From Caldilineaceae bacterium (GTDB lineage: Bacteria > Chloroflexota > Anaerolineae > Caldilineales > Caldilineaceae), in NCBI GenBank assembly GCA_026645575.1, contig JAPKMW010000084.1, positions 1 through 51,916 on the forward strand: a stretch of DNA of 51,916 nt, in the 5' to 3' direction. Below are positions 25,506 through 34,029 of the stretch, piece after piece. Under the pieces are notes generated by a model. That model made no database searches. It saw only the letters and a list, made by a program, of their open reading frames with translations, and had not been told where the DNA came from. The translations under genes were made by a program, and so were the position numbers. Every line of letters begins with the position of its first letter. The stretch's first letter is position 1.

Positions 25506-25529
25506 AGGGTGACAAGGTGACAAGGTGAC
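25506..25529 (+). repeat. AGGGTGAC/AAGGTGAC tandem repeat forming the beta-subunit ribosome binding site
   Basis: AGGGTGACAAGGTGACAAGG followed by TGAC gives three GGTGACAA-type units. Only the last GTG (25525) opens the downstream frame, and the preceding AAGG serves as Shine-Dalgarno. The same unit expands as the minisatellite in the STAND regulator genes at 41131, 48261 and 51864. Confidence 0.7.
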
Positions 25530-26082
25530 GGCAAAAGCAATAACGACACCGGTAGACGCTGAAACATTACAGGGATTGCGAGCGGGAGAGCTGGTGCAGA
25601 TCAGTGGGGTGGTCTATGGGGCGCGGGATGCGGCGCACCAGCGGATGGTGGCAGCGTTGGCGCAGGGTGAGACGTTGCCGGTTGACTTGAACGGGCAGCT
25701 AATCTATTATGTCGGGCCGGCGCCGGCTAAGGCGGGGCAGGTGATCGGGCCGGCAGGGCCGACGACCAGTGGGCGGATGGATCCTTATACCATTCCACTG
25801 TTGGCGCAAGGGGTGAAAGGTTTTATCGGCAAGGGGTATCGGTCGGCCACGGTCAAGGCAGCGCTGCTGGACTATGGCGCCATCTATTGTGCGGCGGTGG
25901 GTGGGGCCGCGGCGTTGCTGGCGCGCCAGATTACGGCTAGCCGGGTGGTGGCTTATCCCGACTTGGGGCCGGAGGCAATTTTTGAATTGGTCTTTGACCG
26001 TTTTCCCGTGATTGTCGTCCATGATCTTTATGGCGGCGACGCCTATCAACAACGCGGTGTGCCAACTCCTATGCGCATCTGA
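25525..26082 (+). CDS. Class I fumarate hydratase / L-tartrate dehydratase beta subunit
   Basis: A 185-residue C-terminal domain subunit of the class I fumarase family. Recognisable parts are LRAGELVQISGVVYGARDAAHQRM, YYVGPAPAKAGQVIGPAGPTTSGRMD and the conserved FIGKGYRS with AIYCAAVGGAAALLA. The start must be GTG at 25525, as all upstream ATGs are blocked by stops. It forms the active enzyme with the alpha subunit encoded immediately upstream. Its start lies within a tandem repeat, so repeat-number change would alter translation. Confidence 0.85.
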   Translation: MTAKAITTPVDAETLQGLRAGELVQISGVVYGARDAAHQRMVAALAQGETLPVDLNGQLIYYVGPAPAKAGQVIGPAGPTTSGRMDPYTIPLLAQGVKGFIGKGYRSATVKAALLDYGAIYCAAVGGAAALLARQITASRVVAYPDLGPEAIFELVFDRFPVIVVHDLYGGDAYQQRGVPTPMRI

Positions 26083-26148
26083 TCGAGGAGATGCGCTTGG
26101 TAGCTGTGTAATTGCCACAAGCGCGTTGGGTCAATCAGCAATTACACA
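26073..26148. repeat. Two hairpins after the fumarase beta gene
   Basis: GCGCATCT (26073-26080) pairs with 26089-26096 across the TGA stop codon. TGTGTAATTGC (26105-26115) pairs with 26138-26148. Either may end the fumarase transcript. Confidence 0.6.
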
Positions 26149-26197
26149 ACAGTTGTGCTACATCGCCATCAACAACGAGCAGGGAAGGTGATTTCTC

Positions 26198-27355
26198 ATG
26201 ATTGACCAAGCCGCATTTGATGATCTCCGTTTTCATGTGCGCCGCCTCTGCGCCACCTTCCCCAACAGCTATTGGCAAACCGTCGATGCGGCGCGGGCCT
26301 ACCCGGAGGAATTTGTCCAAGCGATGACCAAGTCTGGCTATCTGGCGGCGCTGATTCCTGAGGAGTACGGCGGCGGCGGCAGCAGTTTGACGGAAGCATC
26401 GGTGATCTTAGAGGAGATCAACCGCAGCGGTGGTAACGCCGGCGCCTGTCATGCCCAGATGTATATTATGGGGACGCTTTTGCGCTATGGCTCGACGGCG
26501 CAAAAAGAAGCGTATCTACCTCAGATTGCGGCAGGCAAGTTGCGGCTACAAGCCTTTGGCGTCACCGAGCCGGACGCCGGCAGCGACACCACGCGCATTC
26601 GCACAGCAGCAGTGCGCCAGGACGACCACTACGTGATCAACGGGCAGAAGATTTGGACCTCACGCGTGGCACACTCGGATCTGATGTTGTTGCTGGCGCG
26701 CACGACACCGTTGGAACAGGTGAGTAAACGCACCGAAGGGTTGTCGATTTTCCTGATCGACCTGCGGACCGCAGTGGGCAACGGGGTGATGATTCAGCCC
26801 ATCCCGACGATGATCAACCATCACACGGCGCAAGTCTTTTTTGATAACTTGGTCGTGCCGGCGGAAAACCGTATCGGCGAAGAAGGAAAGGGCTTTCGTT
26901 ATCTGCTGGATGGGCTAAATGCTGAGCGGATCTTGATTGCGGCTGAATCGATTGGCGACGGCTATTGGTTTGTCGATCGGGCCACGGCCTACGCAAAGGA
27001 ACGGGTGGTCTTCGACCGGCCCATCGGCCAGAATCAGGGCATTCAATTTCCGTTGGCGCGCGCTTACGTTAATTTGCGCGCGGCTGACCTCATGCGTTTT
27101 GAAGCGGCTGCTCTCTTTGATGCCGGCAAGCCATGCGGCGCTGAAGCCAACATGGCAAAATTGCTGGCCGCCGACGCCGCTTGGGAAGCAGCCAATGCGA
27201 CCATGCAAACCTTTGGCGGCTTTGCCTTTGCCACCGAATATGATATTGAACGTAAATTTCGCGAGACGCGGCTCTATCAAGTCGCGCCGATCTCAACCAA
27301 TTTGGTGCTCTCTTATGTGGCACAGCATCTGTTGAAACTGCCGCGTTCATATTAA
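26198..27355 (+). CDS. Acyl-CoA dehydrogenase family protein
   Basis: A 385-residue flavoprotein of the acyl-CoA dehydrogenase superfamily. Family signatures are ALIPEEYGGGGSSLTEA (residues about 47-63), QAFGVTEPDAGSDT (FAD/substrate loop), INGQKIWTS and a C-terminal TMQTFGGFAFATEYDIERKF. The usual catalytic Glu position (near the C-terminal third) is not obvious; the segment before FGGFAFATEY has no Glu in the MCAD position, so the active-site base may lie elsewhere, as in isovaleryl-type enzymes. It oxidises an acyl-CoA at the alpha-beta carbons, passing electrons to ETF. No beta-oxidation partners are in the window. Good GAAGGTGA site. Confidence 0.85.
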   Translation: MIDQAAFDDLRFHVRRLCATFPNSYWQTVDAARAYPEEFVQAMTKSGYLAALIPEEYGGGGSSLTEASVILEEINRSGGNAGACHAQMYIMGTLLRYGSTAQKEAYLPQIAAGKLRLQAFGVTEPDAGSDTTRIRTAAVRQDDHYVINGQKIWTSRVAHSDLMLLLARTTPLEQVSKRTEGLSIFLIDLRTAVGNGVMIQPIPTMINHHTAQVFFDNLVVPAENRIGEEGKGFRYLLDGLNAERILIAAESIGDGYWFVDRATAYAKERVVFDRPIGQNQGIQFPLARAYVNLRAADLMRFEAAALFDAGKPCGAEANMAKLLAADAAWEAANATMQTFGGFAFATEYDIERKFRETRLYQVAPISTNLVLSYVAQHLLKLPRSY

Positions 27356-27367
27356 ACTGACGAGCGA

Positions 27368-28372
27368 CTATAATACCGCTTCTGCTGCCCGTTCAAAGTC
27401 TTCCAGTGTACCGGCGGTAGCTGCCAGTCGTAAAAGTGCTTGTAGCTGTTCCAGGTTGGTTAGCACGTTGATTTGTTCAACCAACTCGTCCGGCACTGAG
27501 TGGAAACGTAAGTTCAAAATATCCAACACGTTTGCACGGGCGGTTATAAGGCGACCTTGTTCAATACCTTGTTCAATACCTTGTTCAATACCTTGTTCAA
27601 TGCCTTGTTCAATGCCATCCTGCATGGCGATTCGTTCAATACTCATCACATAACGCATTTTGTCCGCCTCCTCAATCTTGTGTACCTCTTGCCAAAAGCC
27701 ACGCTCCATGCGCGGCGGCAACGCCATGATCCAGTCAATAAAGCGTAACAATTCCAACACATCTTTACGTTTGTAGCCGCGCTGATATAAGCCTTTCACG
27801 ACGTTGATCTTCCACCGCAGACGTGCTTGCGCTTTACCACGGGTGGCTTGGGTTTTGACATGCGCCATGACAACAACTGCGAAAGGGTTAGGATTCTGTT
27901 CCAGCACCTCCCAATCTGCCGCATAGTCCAACAATTTCACTGTTGGAAATTGGAGACGCATCTCGCTACCCCAGCGGCCATAACTGTAGCTGTCCGGTCG
28001 CCAATCAGGATCTTCATCAGCGAGGACGCCAAGACTGATCACTTCCCGGCCATAGCGATCAAAGAGCCGGTAATTGGCGACAAAGGTGCGGCGGGCAAAG
28101 GTCGGGTCCACCTGGCTTTGCACCTCAATGTGGATGAGCAGCCAAATATCGTTGCCTTCCTTGAGCGTGACCTTCACCAATTTATCAACCGTGTGACGAC
28201 CGGTCTCCGCTTCGCGCACCACCTGTTGCAGTTCTTTATCGAGAAACTGATACCCTTGCTGCCAGTCAATCTCCTCGTAGATAGCAGGGAAAAAGAAAGC
28301 CACAAATTGGGGCAAGAAGCGTTCCAGAACCTCTTTCCACGGGCTATCATAATCGCCGCGCGGGGTTGCCAT
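27368..28372 (-). CDS. Rpn-like PD-(D/E)XK nuclease / putative transposase-related protein
   Basis: A 334-residue member of the Rpn/PDDEXK family (recombination-promoting nuclease group). I prefer the ATG at 28372 because AAGGATGAG is well spaced from it. Early motifs include DSPWKEVLERFLPQFVAFFF and DKLVKVTLKEGNDIW, and the nuclease core is LIHIEVQSQ (ExQ). YRLFDRYGREVISLGVLAD follows. The C-terminal third carries five EQGI repeats, a common feature of these proteins. Proposed activity is DNA cleavage; a role in transposition is unproven. It converges with the acyl-CoA dehydrogenase gene, with only 12 bases between the stops. Confidence 0.75.
   Translation of the reverse strand: MATPRGDYDSPWKEVLERFLPQFVAFFFPAIYEEIDWQQGYQFLDKELQQVVREAETGRHTVDKLVKVTLKEGNDIWLLIHIEVQSQVDPTFARRTFVANYRLFDRYGREVISLGVLADEDPDWRPDSYSYGRWGSEMRLQFPTVKLLDYAADWEVLEQNPNPFAVVVMAHVKTQATRGKAQARLRWKINVVKGLYQRGYKRKDVLELLRFIDWIMALPPRMERGFWQEVHKIEEADKMRYVMSIERIAMQDGIEQGIEQGIEQGIEQGIEQGRLITARANVLDILNLRFHSVPDELVEQINVLTNLEQLQALLRLAATAGTLEDFERAAEAVL
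27557..27616 (-). repeat. 12-bp coding minisatellite (EQGI)5
   Basis: Five exact or one-base-variant copies of TTGTTCAATACC on + encode EQGI repeats on the minus strand within the Rpn-like gene. In-frame copy-number change would alter a likely coiled segment without frameshift. Confidence 0.9.
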
Positions 28373-28507
28373 GCGTCTCATCCTTCAGCATTTTACCCTG
28401 GCTGCGTTGGTCAGCCAAGGGATTGGTTAATAGTTCTATAATATCACACAAAGAAAGTGTGTCAACACTTGTGGGTTGAACTTTTCAGCCATCTTCTGGG
28501 TAATGGT

Positions 28508-30862
28508 ATGATAAACGCACCAAATCAGCAAGCAAACTATACGTCGGAACAACAACTCATGATGCGCCGCTTCTTACTCCTTGTTGTCTTTTTTCTCACG
28601 GGCGCGGCTGCGCTCATCTACCAAGTGGCCTGGGTGCGCCAGGCGACATTGCTCTTTGGCGTCAGCGTCTATGCCTATAGTATTGTGCTGGCCGCCTTTA
28701 TGGGGGGCATGGCGCTGGGCAGCTATTGGTTGGGGCGTCAGGCGGCGAGCATAGGGCGACCACTCCGCCTCTTTAGCTTGTTACAGATTGGCATTGCGCT
28801 TTTCGGTTTCTTTGTACCCTATGGGTTGAAAGCGATCATGCCGCTCTACGCTGTGCTGGTGCAGCAGGAAGTAGCCGGCCCCTGGCTTTTGCTACCGGCG
28901 CGCATCCTCTTTGCCCTGTTGCTCCTGACTCCAGCTACCGTCCTTATGGGCGCCACCTTACCCTTGTTGACTAAAGTCATCGCCCGCAACGGTAGCGTGG
29001 GCGGCGATGTGGGGCGACTCTACGCTGCTGACACATTGGGCGCCGCGCTTGCTTGCGCCCTCACCGGACTCTTCCTCTTACGCACCCTGGGCGTCTACGC
29101 CACCAGTTGGAGCGCCGTTGCCCTCAATCTACTGGCGGCATTGTTGGCCTTGGGGATTGGTTTGTCGTTAGACAAGCGCCAGCCAGCCGAGCCACCCCCA
29201 GTGCGGGAAAAAACACAGCAAAATCCAAAGGTTGTTCTGGAAGGATCTTCAATCCCCAAGGCTCACCTTCTGCTCTGGGGTTACGCGCTCTCCGGCTTTG
29301 TCGCGCTGGGGTATGAGGTGGTTTGGGCGCGGGTGTTGGCGATCTTTACGCTCAACGCCGTCTTTTCCTTTTCGATCATGCTAGCGACCTTTCTCATCGG
29401 GCTGACCGTCGGCGGGTGGATTGGTGTGTGGTGGGTGCGCAAGCGCCGGGTGACGGTGGCCGACTTCGCCTACATCCAGAGCGCCATTGGTTTCGCCGCC
29501 TTGGGTACGCTCTTTGTCTTTGCCCGCCTGCCAGCCTTGACCCTGGAGGATGCTTTTGGCGTGTACTCACTTACCAATGTCATCTACTTTGAATTTCTGC
29601 TTGGTTTTTTGACCCTTTTCCTGCCCACCACCCTGATCGGTCTGCTCTTTCCCGTGGCGATCAGCCTCATTACCCACGAGCAAGCGGAACAGGCGGCAGC
29701 GCAAGTTGGTCGGTTGAGCGCCTATAACACGGCTGGGGGTGTTGCCGGCGCCTTGCTCACCGGCTTTGTCCTGATACCATTGCTCGGCTTGCAAAATAGC
29801 GGTGCGCTCCTAGCCTTGACCAACCTGGGCCTAGGTGGCTACCTGCTCTGGTCGCGGCAAGCCCCCCAGCCAAAACAAAATCCGCTCTTCAACTTTGCCG
29901 GTGTTGGTGTTGGTTTACTATTGTTTGCCCTGTTGCCCGCTGGCTATTACTTGGGCTTTCGATCAGAACCAACAGAGCAGATGGTCTTTTACGAAGAAGG
30001 AATCGAGACGACCGTGGCAGTCTTTGAAGTGCCGGAGCATAACTTCAAAATCTCCTTTGTCAATGGGCGCATTGAGGTGCCAACGGACGAGGTGAGTATG
30101 TTGGCCTTTCGGCTCCTGGGCCATTTACCGGCGATCCTACGGCCTGATGCCGAGCGGGCGCTCATGCTCAGTTTCGGCAACGGTGTGGCGACCGGTTCCC
30201 TTGCCAGCCACGGCATTCCCCATATCGACGCCGTTGATCTCTCCGCCGAACAATTTGCCGCCGCCGAACTCTACTGGATCGAAAACTATAATGTGTTGCG
30301 CAATCCCCGTTTGCAGATTCATGTGGAGGATGGGCGTAACTTTCTCCTACAAACGCCATTGATCTACGACATTATCACCACCGACGCCACCCACCCCGTC
30401 AACAGCAGCAGTTGGGCGCTCTTTACCCAGGAATTCTACCAGAGTGTACGCGCTCGGCTCAGTGCTGATGGTGTTTTTGTCCAGTGGTTACCTTTTCACA
30501 ACCTGTTGGAGCCGGAGTACCAAGAGATTCTGCGCACCTTTCAAGCCGTTTTCCCTCATGCCACGCTCTGGTATACCGGTGGTTCGCACACGACCTTAGT
30601 GGCGACGCCAACACGCTTGACCGAGGAAGGGCTACGCGCCCTTTTACAACAGGCAGCCGATCAACCAACCCTGACCACCGATCTCGGCCCAGCGACGGCC
30701 TTGCGCGCCTATTGGGTTATGGATGAAGACGCCTTGCGCACCTATGCCGGCGATGGTGCGCTGGCGACCGATGACACGGCCTATTTTCTGCCCGAAGATC
30801 ACGATAACGAACGGCTCTTGCAGATGATGGAAGGTCTAGCGGCGCAAGCACAACAACAGTAG
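28508..30862 (+). CDS. Multispanning membrane protein fused to spermidine-synthase-like domain
   Basis: About 784 residues. The N-terminal about 500 residues are hydrophobic helices: FLLLVVFFLTGAAALIYQVAW, GAFMGGMALGSYWLG-like and LLPTTLIGLLFPVAISL. The C-terminal about 270 residues are a Rossmann-fold polyamine aminopropyltransferase-like domain with LMLSFGNGVATGSLASHG, AVDLSAEQF, VEDGRNFLLQ and YDIITTDATHPVNSSSWALF. Such fusions are widespread and their reaction is not established; the GxGxG loop is degenerate (GNGVAT). ATG at 28508 is my choice; ATG at 28559 just before the first helix is also possible. Not part of an evident operon. Confidence 0.75.
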   Translation: MINAPNQQANYTSEQQLMMRRFLLLVVFFLTGAAALIYQVAWVRQATLLFGVSVYAYSIVLAAFMGGMALGSYWLGRQAASIGRPLRLFSLLQIGIALFGFFVPYGLKAIMPLYAVLVQQEVAGPWLLLPARILFALLLLTPATVLMGATLPLLTKVIARNGSVGGDVGRLYAADTLGAALACALTGLFLLRTLGVYATSWSAVALNLLAALLALGIGLSLDKRQPAEPPPVREKTQQNPKVVLEGSSIPKAHLLLWGYALSGFVALGYEVVWARVLAIFTLNAVFSFSIMLATFLIGLTVGGWIGVWWVRKRRVTVADFAYIQSAIGFAALGTLFVFARLPALTLEDAFGVYSLTNVIYFEFLLGFLTLFLPTTLIGLLFPVAISLITHEQAEQAAAQVGRLSAYNTAGGVAGALLTGFVLIPLLGLQNSGALLALTNLGLGGYLLWSRQAPQPKQNPLFNFAGVGVGLLLFALLPAGYYLGFRSEPTEQMVFYEEGIETTVAVFEVPEHNFKISFVNGRIEVPTDEVSMLAFRLLGHLPAILRPDAERALMLSFGNGVATGSLASHGIPHIDAVDLSAEQFAAAELYWIENYNVLRNPRLQIHVEDGRNFLLQTPLIYDIITTDATHPVNSSSWALFTQEFYQSVRARLSADGVFVQWLPFHNLLEPEYQEILRTFQAVFPHATLWYTGGSHTTLVATPTRLTEEGLRALLQQAADQPTLTTDLGPATALRAYWVMDEDALRTYAGDGALATDDTAYFLPEDHDNERLLQMMEGLAAQAQQQ

Positions 30863-30938
30863 CTAGCGCAGGTGTATTGCACGGATCAGGCGAAGGCGCT
30901 TTCTTGGCAACAGTCGTGACCCGTGCAACGCTCGCTAG
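30863..30938. repeat. Imperfect inverted repeat (GTTGCACGGGTCA family)
   Basis: 30863-30888 pairs imperfectly with 30917-30938. The core GTTGCACGG(G/A)TCA matches the repeat at 20347-20416. It fills the gap between convergent genes, and the GMC stop codon (30935-30937) lies in the right arm. Confidence 0.65.
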
Positions 30939-32494
30939 AAACCCTGGCGCATCAAATCGGCGATCCGTTCACCGATCACCATTGTCGTCACATTGGTGTT
31001 GGCGCGAATGCAATCCGGCATGATCGAGGCGTCCGCGACGCGCACCCCTTCCAAACCATGCACCTTGCCAAATTGATCAACGACTGCCATGGAATCAGAC
31101 GCCGGCCCCATTTTGCAGGTGCTGGAGCTATGGTGGCTCGTGGTGACATTGCGCAGCATCCAGGCTTCCAGCGCGGCGTCGTCGGCTAGATCAGTCACCT
31201 TGGGCGCAATTTGTTCGGCGATGATGGCGCGGAAGACTGGTTGATCGAGCAAAGATTGGGTCAGGCGAATTGCTTCGCGCAAGCGGCGGCGATCAAATTC
31301 CTCGGCCAGGTAATTGTAATTCAGCGCTGGCTGGACATGGGGGTCGGTCGAGGTGAGGTGGAGTGAACCAGCGCCCACAGCCAGATAAATACTCGGCACA
31401 ATATAAAAGCCAATTGGCGGCGCATCGCTGGTCACACCCCCTTCGGTGGCGTTGGCGCTGGGGATCAGGATCATATCATTGCGCAGATGGGAGCCGGTGG
31501 CGGTGTAGGTCAAGGCCAGGTTGAGCCGCGGGTTGAGCCAACTAACCGGCACTTCCGGCTTAGTGCGCAGGACAAAAAGCACTTGCGGATGGTCGCGCAG
31601 ATTCTGCCCGACACCTGGCAAATCCTGCACTACTTCTATCCCCAGTTTGTGCAAATCATCGGCTGGACCAATACCGGAATGAAGCAGTAGGTGGGGCGAG
31701 GCGATGGCGCCGGCAGCCACAAGGATCTCATCGGCATGGATGGCGGAAAGTTTACCCTGTTGTTCGACCAATACGCCTATGGCCCGGCGTCCGTCAAACA
31801 AAATGCGATGCACAAGCGAATCACCCTGGATAGTGAGGTTAGGCCGCGATCGCGCGGGGTCGAGATAGCCCAAAGCCGTACTCCAGCGGATGCCATCGAC
31901 ATTGTTGTGAGCCAGCGGGCCAACACCGGACGCGTCGGGCGCGTTGTGGTCGGCGCAATGAGGATAGCCGGCCACACGACACGCTTCATAGAAGGCAATA
32001 CTCTCGTCCGTCCAGACCTCACGCGGGAAGCGCCAGGCAGGAATGGGGCCGTCATTGCCGTGATACTCATTCTGAAAATCAAGATCGCGCTCATTTTTGC
32101 AGAAAAAGGGGAGCAATGTGCGGAAGCTCCAGCGGTCATTGCCCTGCGCCGCCCAGTCATCGTAATCTTCGGGGACACCGCGCAGAAAAATAGTCGCATT
32201 CACCGCCGTCGAGCCGCCCATGATCTTGCCGCGCGGGACAAACATGGGGTCCGCTTGGGGGGTACGCGTCGCCATATAGCCCCAGCCATACTTGGTGGTC
32301 GGCCCAAAGGCGCGCCCCCAAAGGTTACCGGGTTTGCTATACTGGTAACGAATCTCCTCCGGCAGCTCGGCGCTGTTGGGAAAATCCGGCCCCGCTTCCA
32401 ACAATAAAACCGAACGAGTGGAATCTTCTGTCAGGCGCGCGGCTAAAATCGCCCCCGCTGCGCCGGCGCCGATAATGATCGTGTCGTAGCCCAT
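30935..32494 (-). CDS. GMC-family FAD oxidoreductase (choline/alcohol dehydrogenase-like)
   Basis: A 519-residue GMC oxidoreductase. The FAD-binding N-terminus is TIIIGAGAAGAILAARL (residues 5-21) with an EAGPDF second motif. The first GMC signature is PRGKIMGGSTAVNATIFLRG. The C-terminus has TSHHSSSTCKMG, bearing the catalytic His, and ASIMPDCIRANTNVTTMVIGE. It oxidises an alcohol to an aldehyde or ketone; the substrate is not identifiable. Start at 32494 has a textbook AAGGAGGT. It follows the cytochrome P450 gene on the same strand by 81 bases and may act on the P450 product. Confidence 0.9.
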   Translation of the reverse strand: MGYDTIIIGAGAAGAILAARLTEDSTRSVLLLEAGPDFPNSAELPEEIRYQYSKPGNLWGRAFGPTTKYGWGYMATRTPQADPMFVPRGKIMGGSTAVNATIFLRGVPEDYDDWAAQGNDRWSFRTLLPFFCKNERDLDFQNEYHGNDGPIPAWRFPREVWTDESIAFYEACRVAGYPHCADHNAPDASGVGPLAHNNVDGIRWSTALGYLDPARSRPNLTIQGDSLVHRILFDGRRAIGVLVEQQGKLSAIHADEILVAAGAIASPHLLLHSGIGPADDLHKLGIEVVQDLPGVGQNLRDHPQVLFVLRTKPEVPVSWLNPRLNLALTYTATGSHLRNDMILIPSANATEGGVTSDAPPIGFYIVPSIYLAVGAGSLHLTSTDPHVQPALNYNYLAEEFDRRRLREAIRLTQSLLDQPVFRAIIAEQIAPKVTDLADDAALEAWMLRNVTTSHHSSSTCKMGPASDSMAVVDQFGKVHGLEGVRVADASIMPDCIRANTNVTTMVIGERIADLMRQGF

Positions 32495-32575
32495 GGTGAT
32501 GACCTCCTTAAAGTAATTTATCGTAAGTAGGCATGGTAGAGGATCGAGTTCTGTTCCATTGTAGCGCGCGCGCCA

Positions 32576-33805
32576 TCAAAACACAACCGCTAACGACGCC
32601 AAGCCCCGCACCAGATTATGGTGGAGCCAATCGGGTGTTGTAGTTGCTAATTGCAGATTGGGCATCCGTTCCAGCACTAGTTGTACGGCAATCGGCGCTT
32701 CCAACCGGGCCAACGGCGCGCCCAGACAGAAATGCAACCCGAAGCCAAAGGCCATATGGCGGTTGGGTTGACGATAGATGTCAAAACGATTAGCGTCAGC
32801 GAAGACCAGCGGATCACGATTGGCCGAACCGAGCAGTTGCAGCACAAAATCCCCCTTGCGCATAAGCTGGCCGCCATATTCATAATCTTGCGCCAGACGA
32901 CGCGGGTTGCGTTGGAGCGGGCTTTCAAAGCGCAGCACCTCCTCGACAGCATTGGGCAAGCGCGCTGGATCGGCCCGCACCGCTTGTAACGCTTCCCGAT
33001 GACACAGCAAGGTGTAAAGTGTACTGCCAATCAGGTTGGTCGTTGTCTCATGGCCGGCGGTGAGCAGGGTGACACAGGTGGTGAGCAATTCGGCTTCGGT
33101 TAGGCGATCCCCTGCCATTTCGACCGCCACCAGTTGCCCCAACAGATCGTCATGGGCTGTTTGGCGGCGAATGGCGATCAATTCTCGTAAGTAGGCGCGA
33201 AATTGCAACAGATGTTCCTGCGCATGGGCCAGTTGGGCAAAGGTCAAACGCCCCCGCCCCTGGATGGCAAAGATCGCTTCGGACCAAACTTTGAAGCGGT
33301 CGCGATCCGCCGCTGGTGCGCCCAACATCTCGGCTATCACCGTGGCGGGCAGCGGATAGGCGAGATCCTTGATGACATCCATTGCGCCCCGGTGCTGTAC
33401 TGCGTCCAAACATTCGTTGACCAACGTTGTAACCCGGCTGCGCATCTGCTCCACCATGCGCGGCGAGAAGGCTTTGTTGATCAGCGCGCGCATTCGAGTG
33501 TGGTCAGGTGGATCAGAGTTGATCAAGCCACCGGTAAAGTGGTTTTCAAAGGGTTGCAACTGGGCGCGCTCATCCGGTGTCAGGCGATCCAGCGCTGCCA
33601 GTAGGCGACCACGGCTGGAAAAGTGTTCAGCATCGCGCAGGGTGGCGCTCACATCGACGTAACGGGCGATCAACCACGCGCCCATTCTTTCGCTCCAAAC
33701 TACCGGTAGGTCGGCCCGCAGTTGTTCGTAGAGCGGGTAAGGATTTTGATAGAAGGCCGGGGAAACCAGGGTGTCATCAAGCGCGGGCGGCAGGGTGGTA
33801 CGCAT
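32576..33805 (-). CDS. Cytochrome P450
   Basis: A 409-residue soluble bacterial P450. The heme-binding loop is FGFGLHFCLGAPLARLE with Cys360 as the axial ligand. The I-helix has LLTAGHETTTN, the ExxR motif is EEVLRFE and the meander shows NRDPLVFADANRFDI. Length and motifs are complete, so it is probably functional. No ferredoxin or ferredoxin reductase gene is beside it, so electrons must come from elsewhere. The GMC oxidoreductase gene directly downstream suggests a two-step oxidation: hydroxylation, then alcohol oxidation. The start has AGGAGAA upstream. Confidence 0.9.
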   Translation of the reverse strand: MRTTLPPALDDTLVSPAFYQNPYPLYEQLRADLPVVWSERMGAWLIARYVDVSATLRDAEHFSSRGRLLAALDRLTPDERAQLQPFENHFTGGLINSDPPDHTRMRALINKAFSPRMVEQMRSRVTTLVNECLDAVQHRGAMDVIKDLAYPLPATVIAEMLGAPAADRDRFKVWSEAIFAIQGRGRLTFAQLAHAQEHLLQFRAYLRELIAIRRQTAHDDLLGQLVAVEMAGDRLTEAELLTTCVTLLTAGHETTTNLIGSTLYTLLCHREALQAVRADPARLPNAVEEVLRFESPLQRNPRRLAQDYEYGGQLMRKGDFVLQLLGSANRDPLVFADANRFDIYRQPNRHMAFGFGLHFCLGAPLARLEAPIAVQLVLERMPNLQLATTTPDWLHHNLVRGLASLAVVF

Positions 33806-33926
33806 GACAGTTCTCCTCTCTTGGGTGGCTTACAAGGCACTGGAACTTCTTGATACTTTGCAGTATAATCAACAAGCAACATCCAGTCCTAGCCGCAACA
33901 ACAGCAAATGACGATAACTGTCCAAC

Positions 33927-33996
33927 CACTCCGCTCCTAGCCAGTCCGTGACTGGCGGGTTTAGACGCCAGTCACGGACTGGCTAGGAGCGGAGTG
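33927..33996. repeat. 31-bp perfect inverted repeat between divergent genes
   Basis: 33927-33957 (starts CACTCCGCTCCTAGCCAGTC) pairs at every position with 33966-33996 around an 8-base loop. The inner part CGCCAGTC-CGTGACTGGCG type sequence is shared with the element at 9667-9760. It is the longest perfect hairpin in the window. Confidence 0.9.
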
Positions 33997-34029
33997 AATA
34001 GTTACGATTACCACAAGCAAGGGAGAACC

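Noticed and set aside
27368..28372. Insertion sequence
   Set aside because: Although related proteins are called putative transposases, there are no terminal inverted repeats or target duplication flanking the gene.
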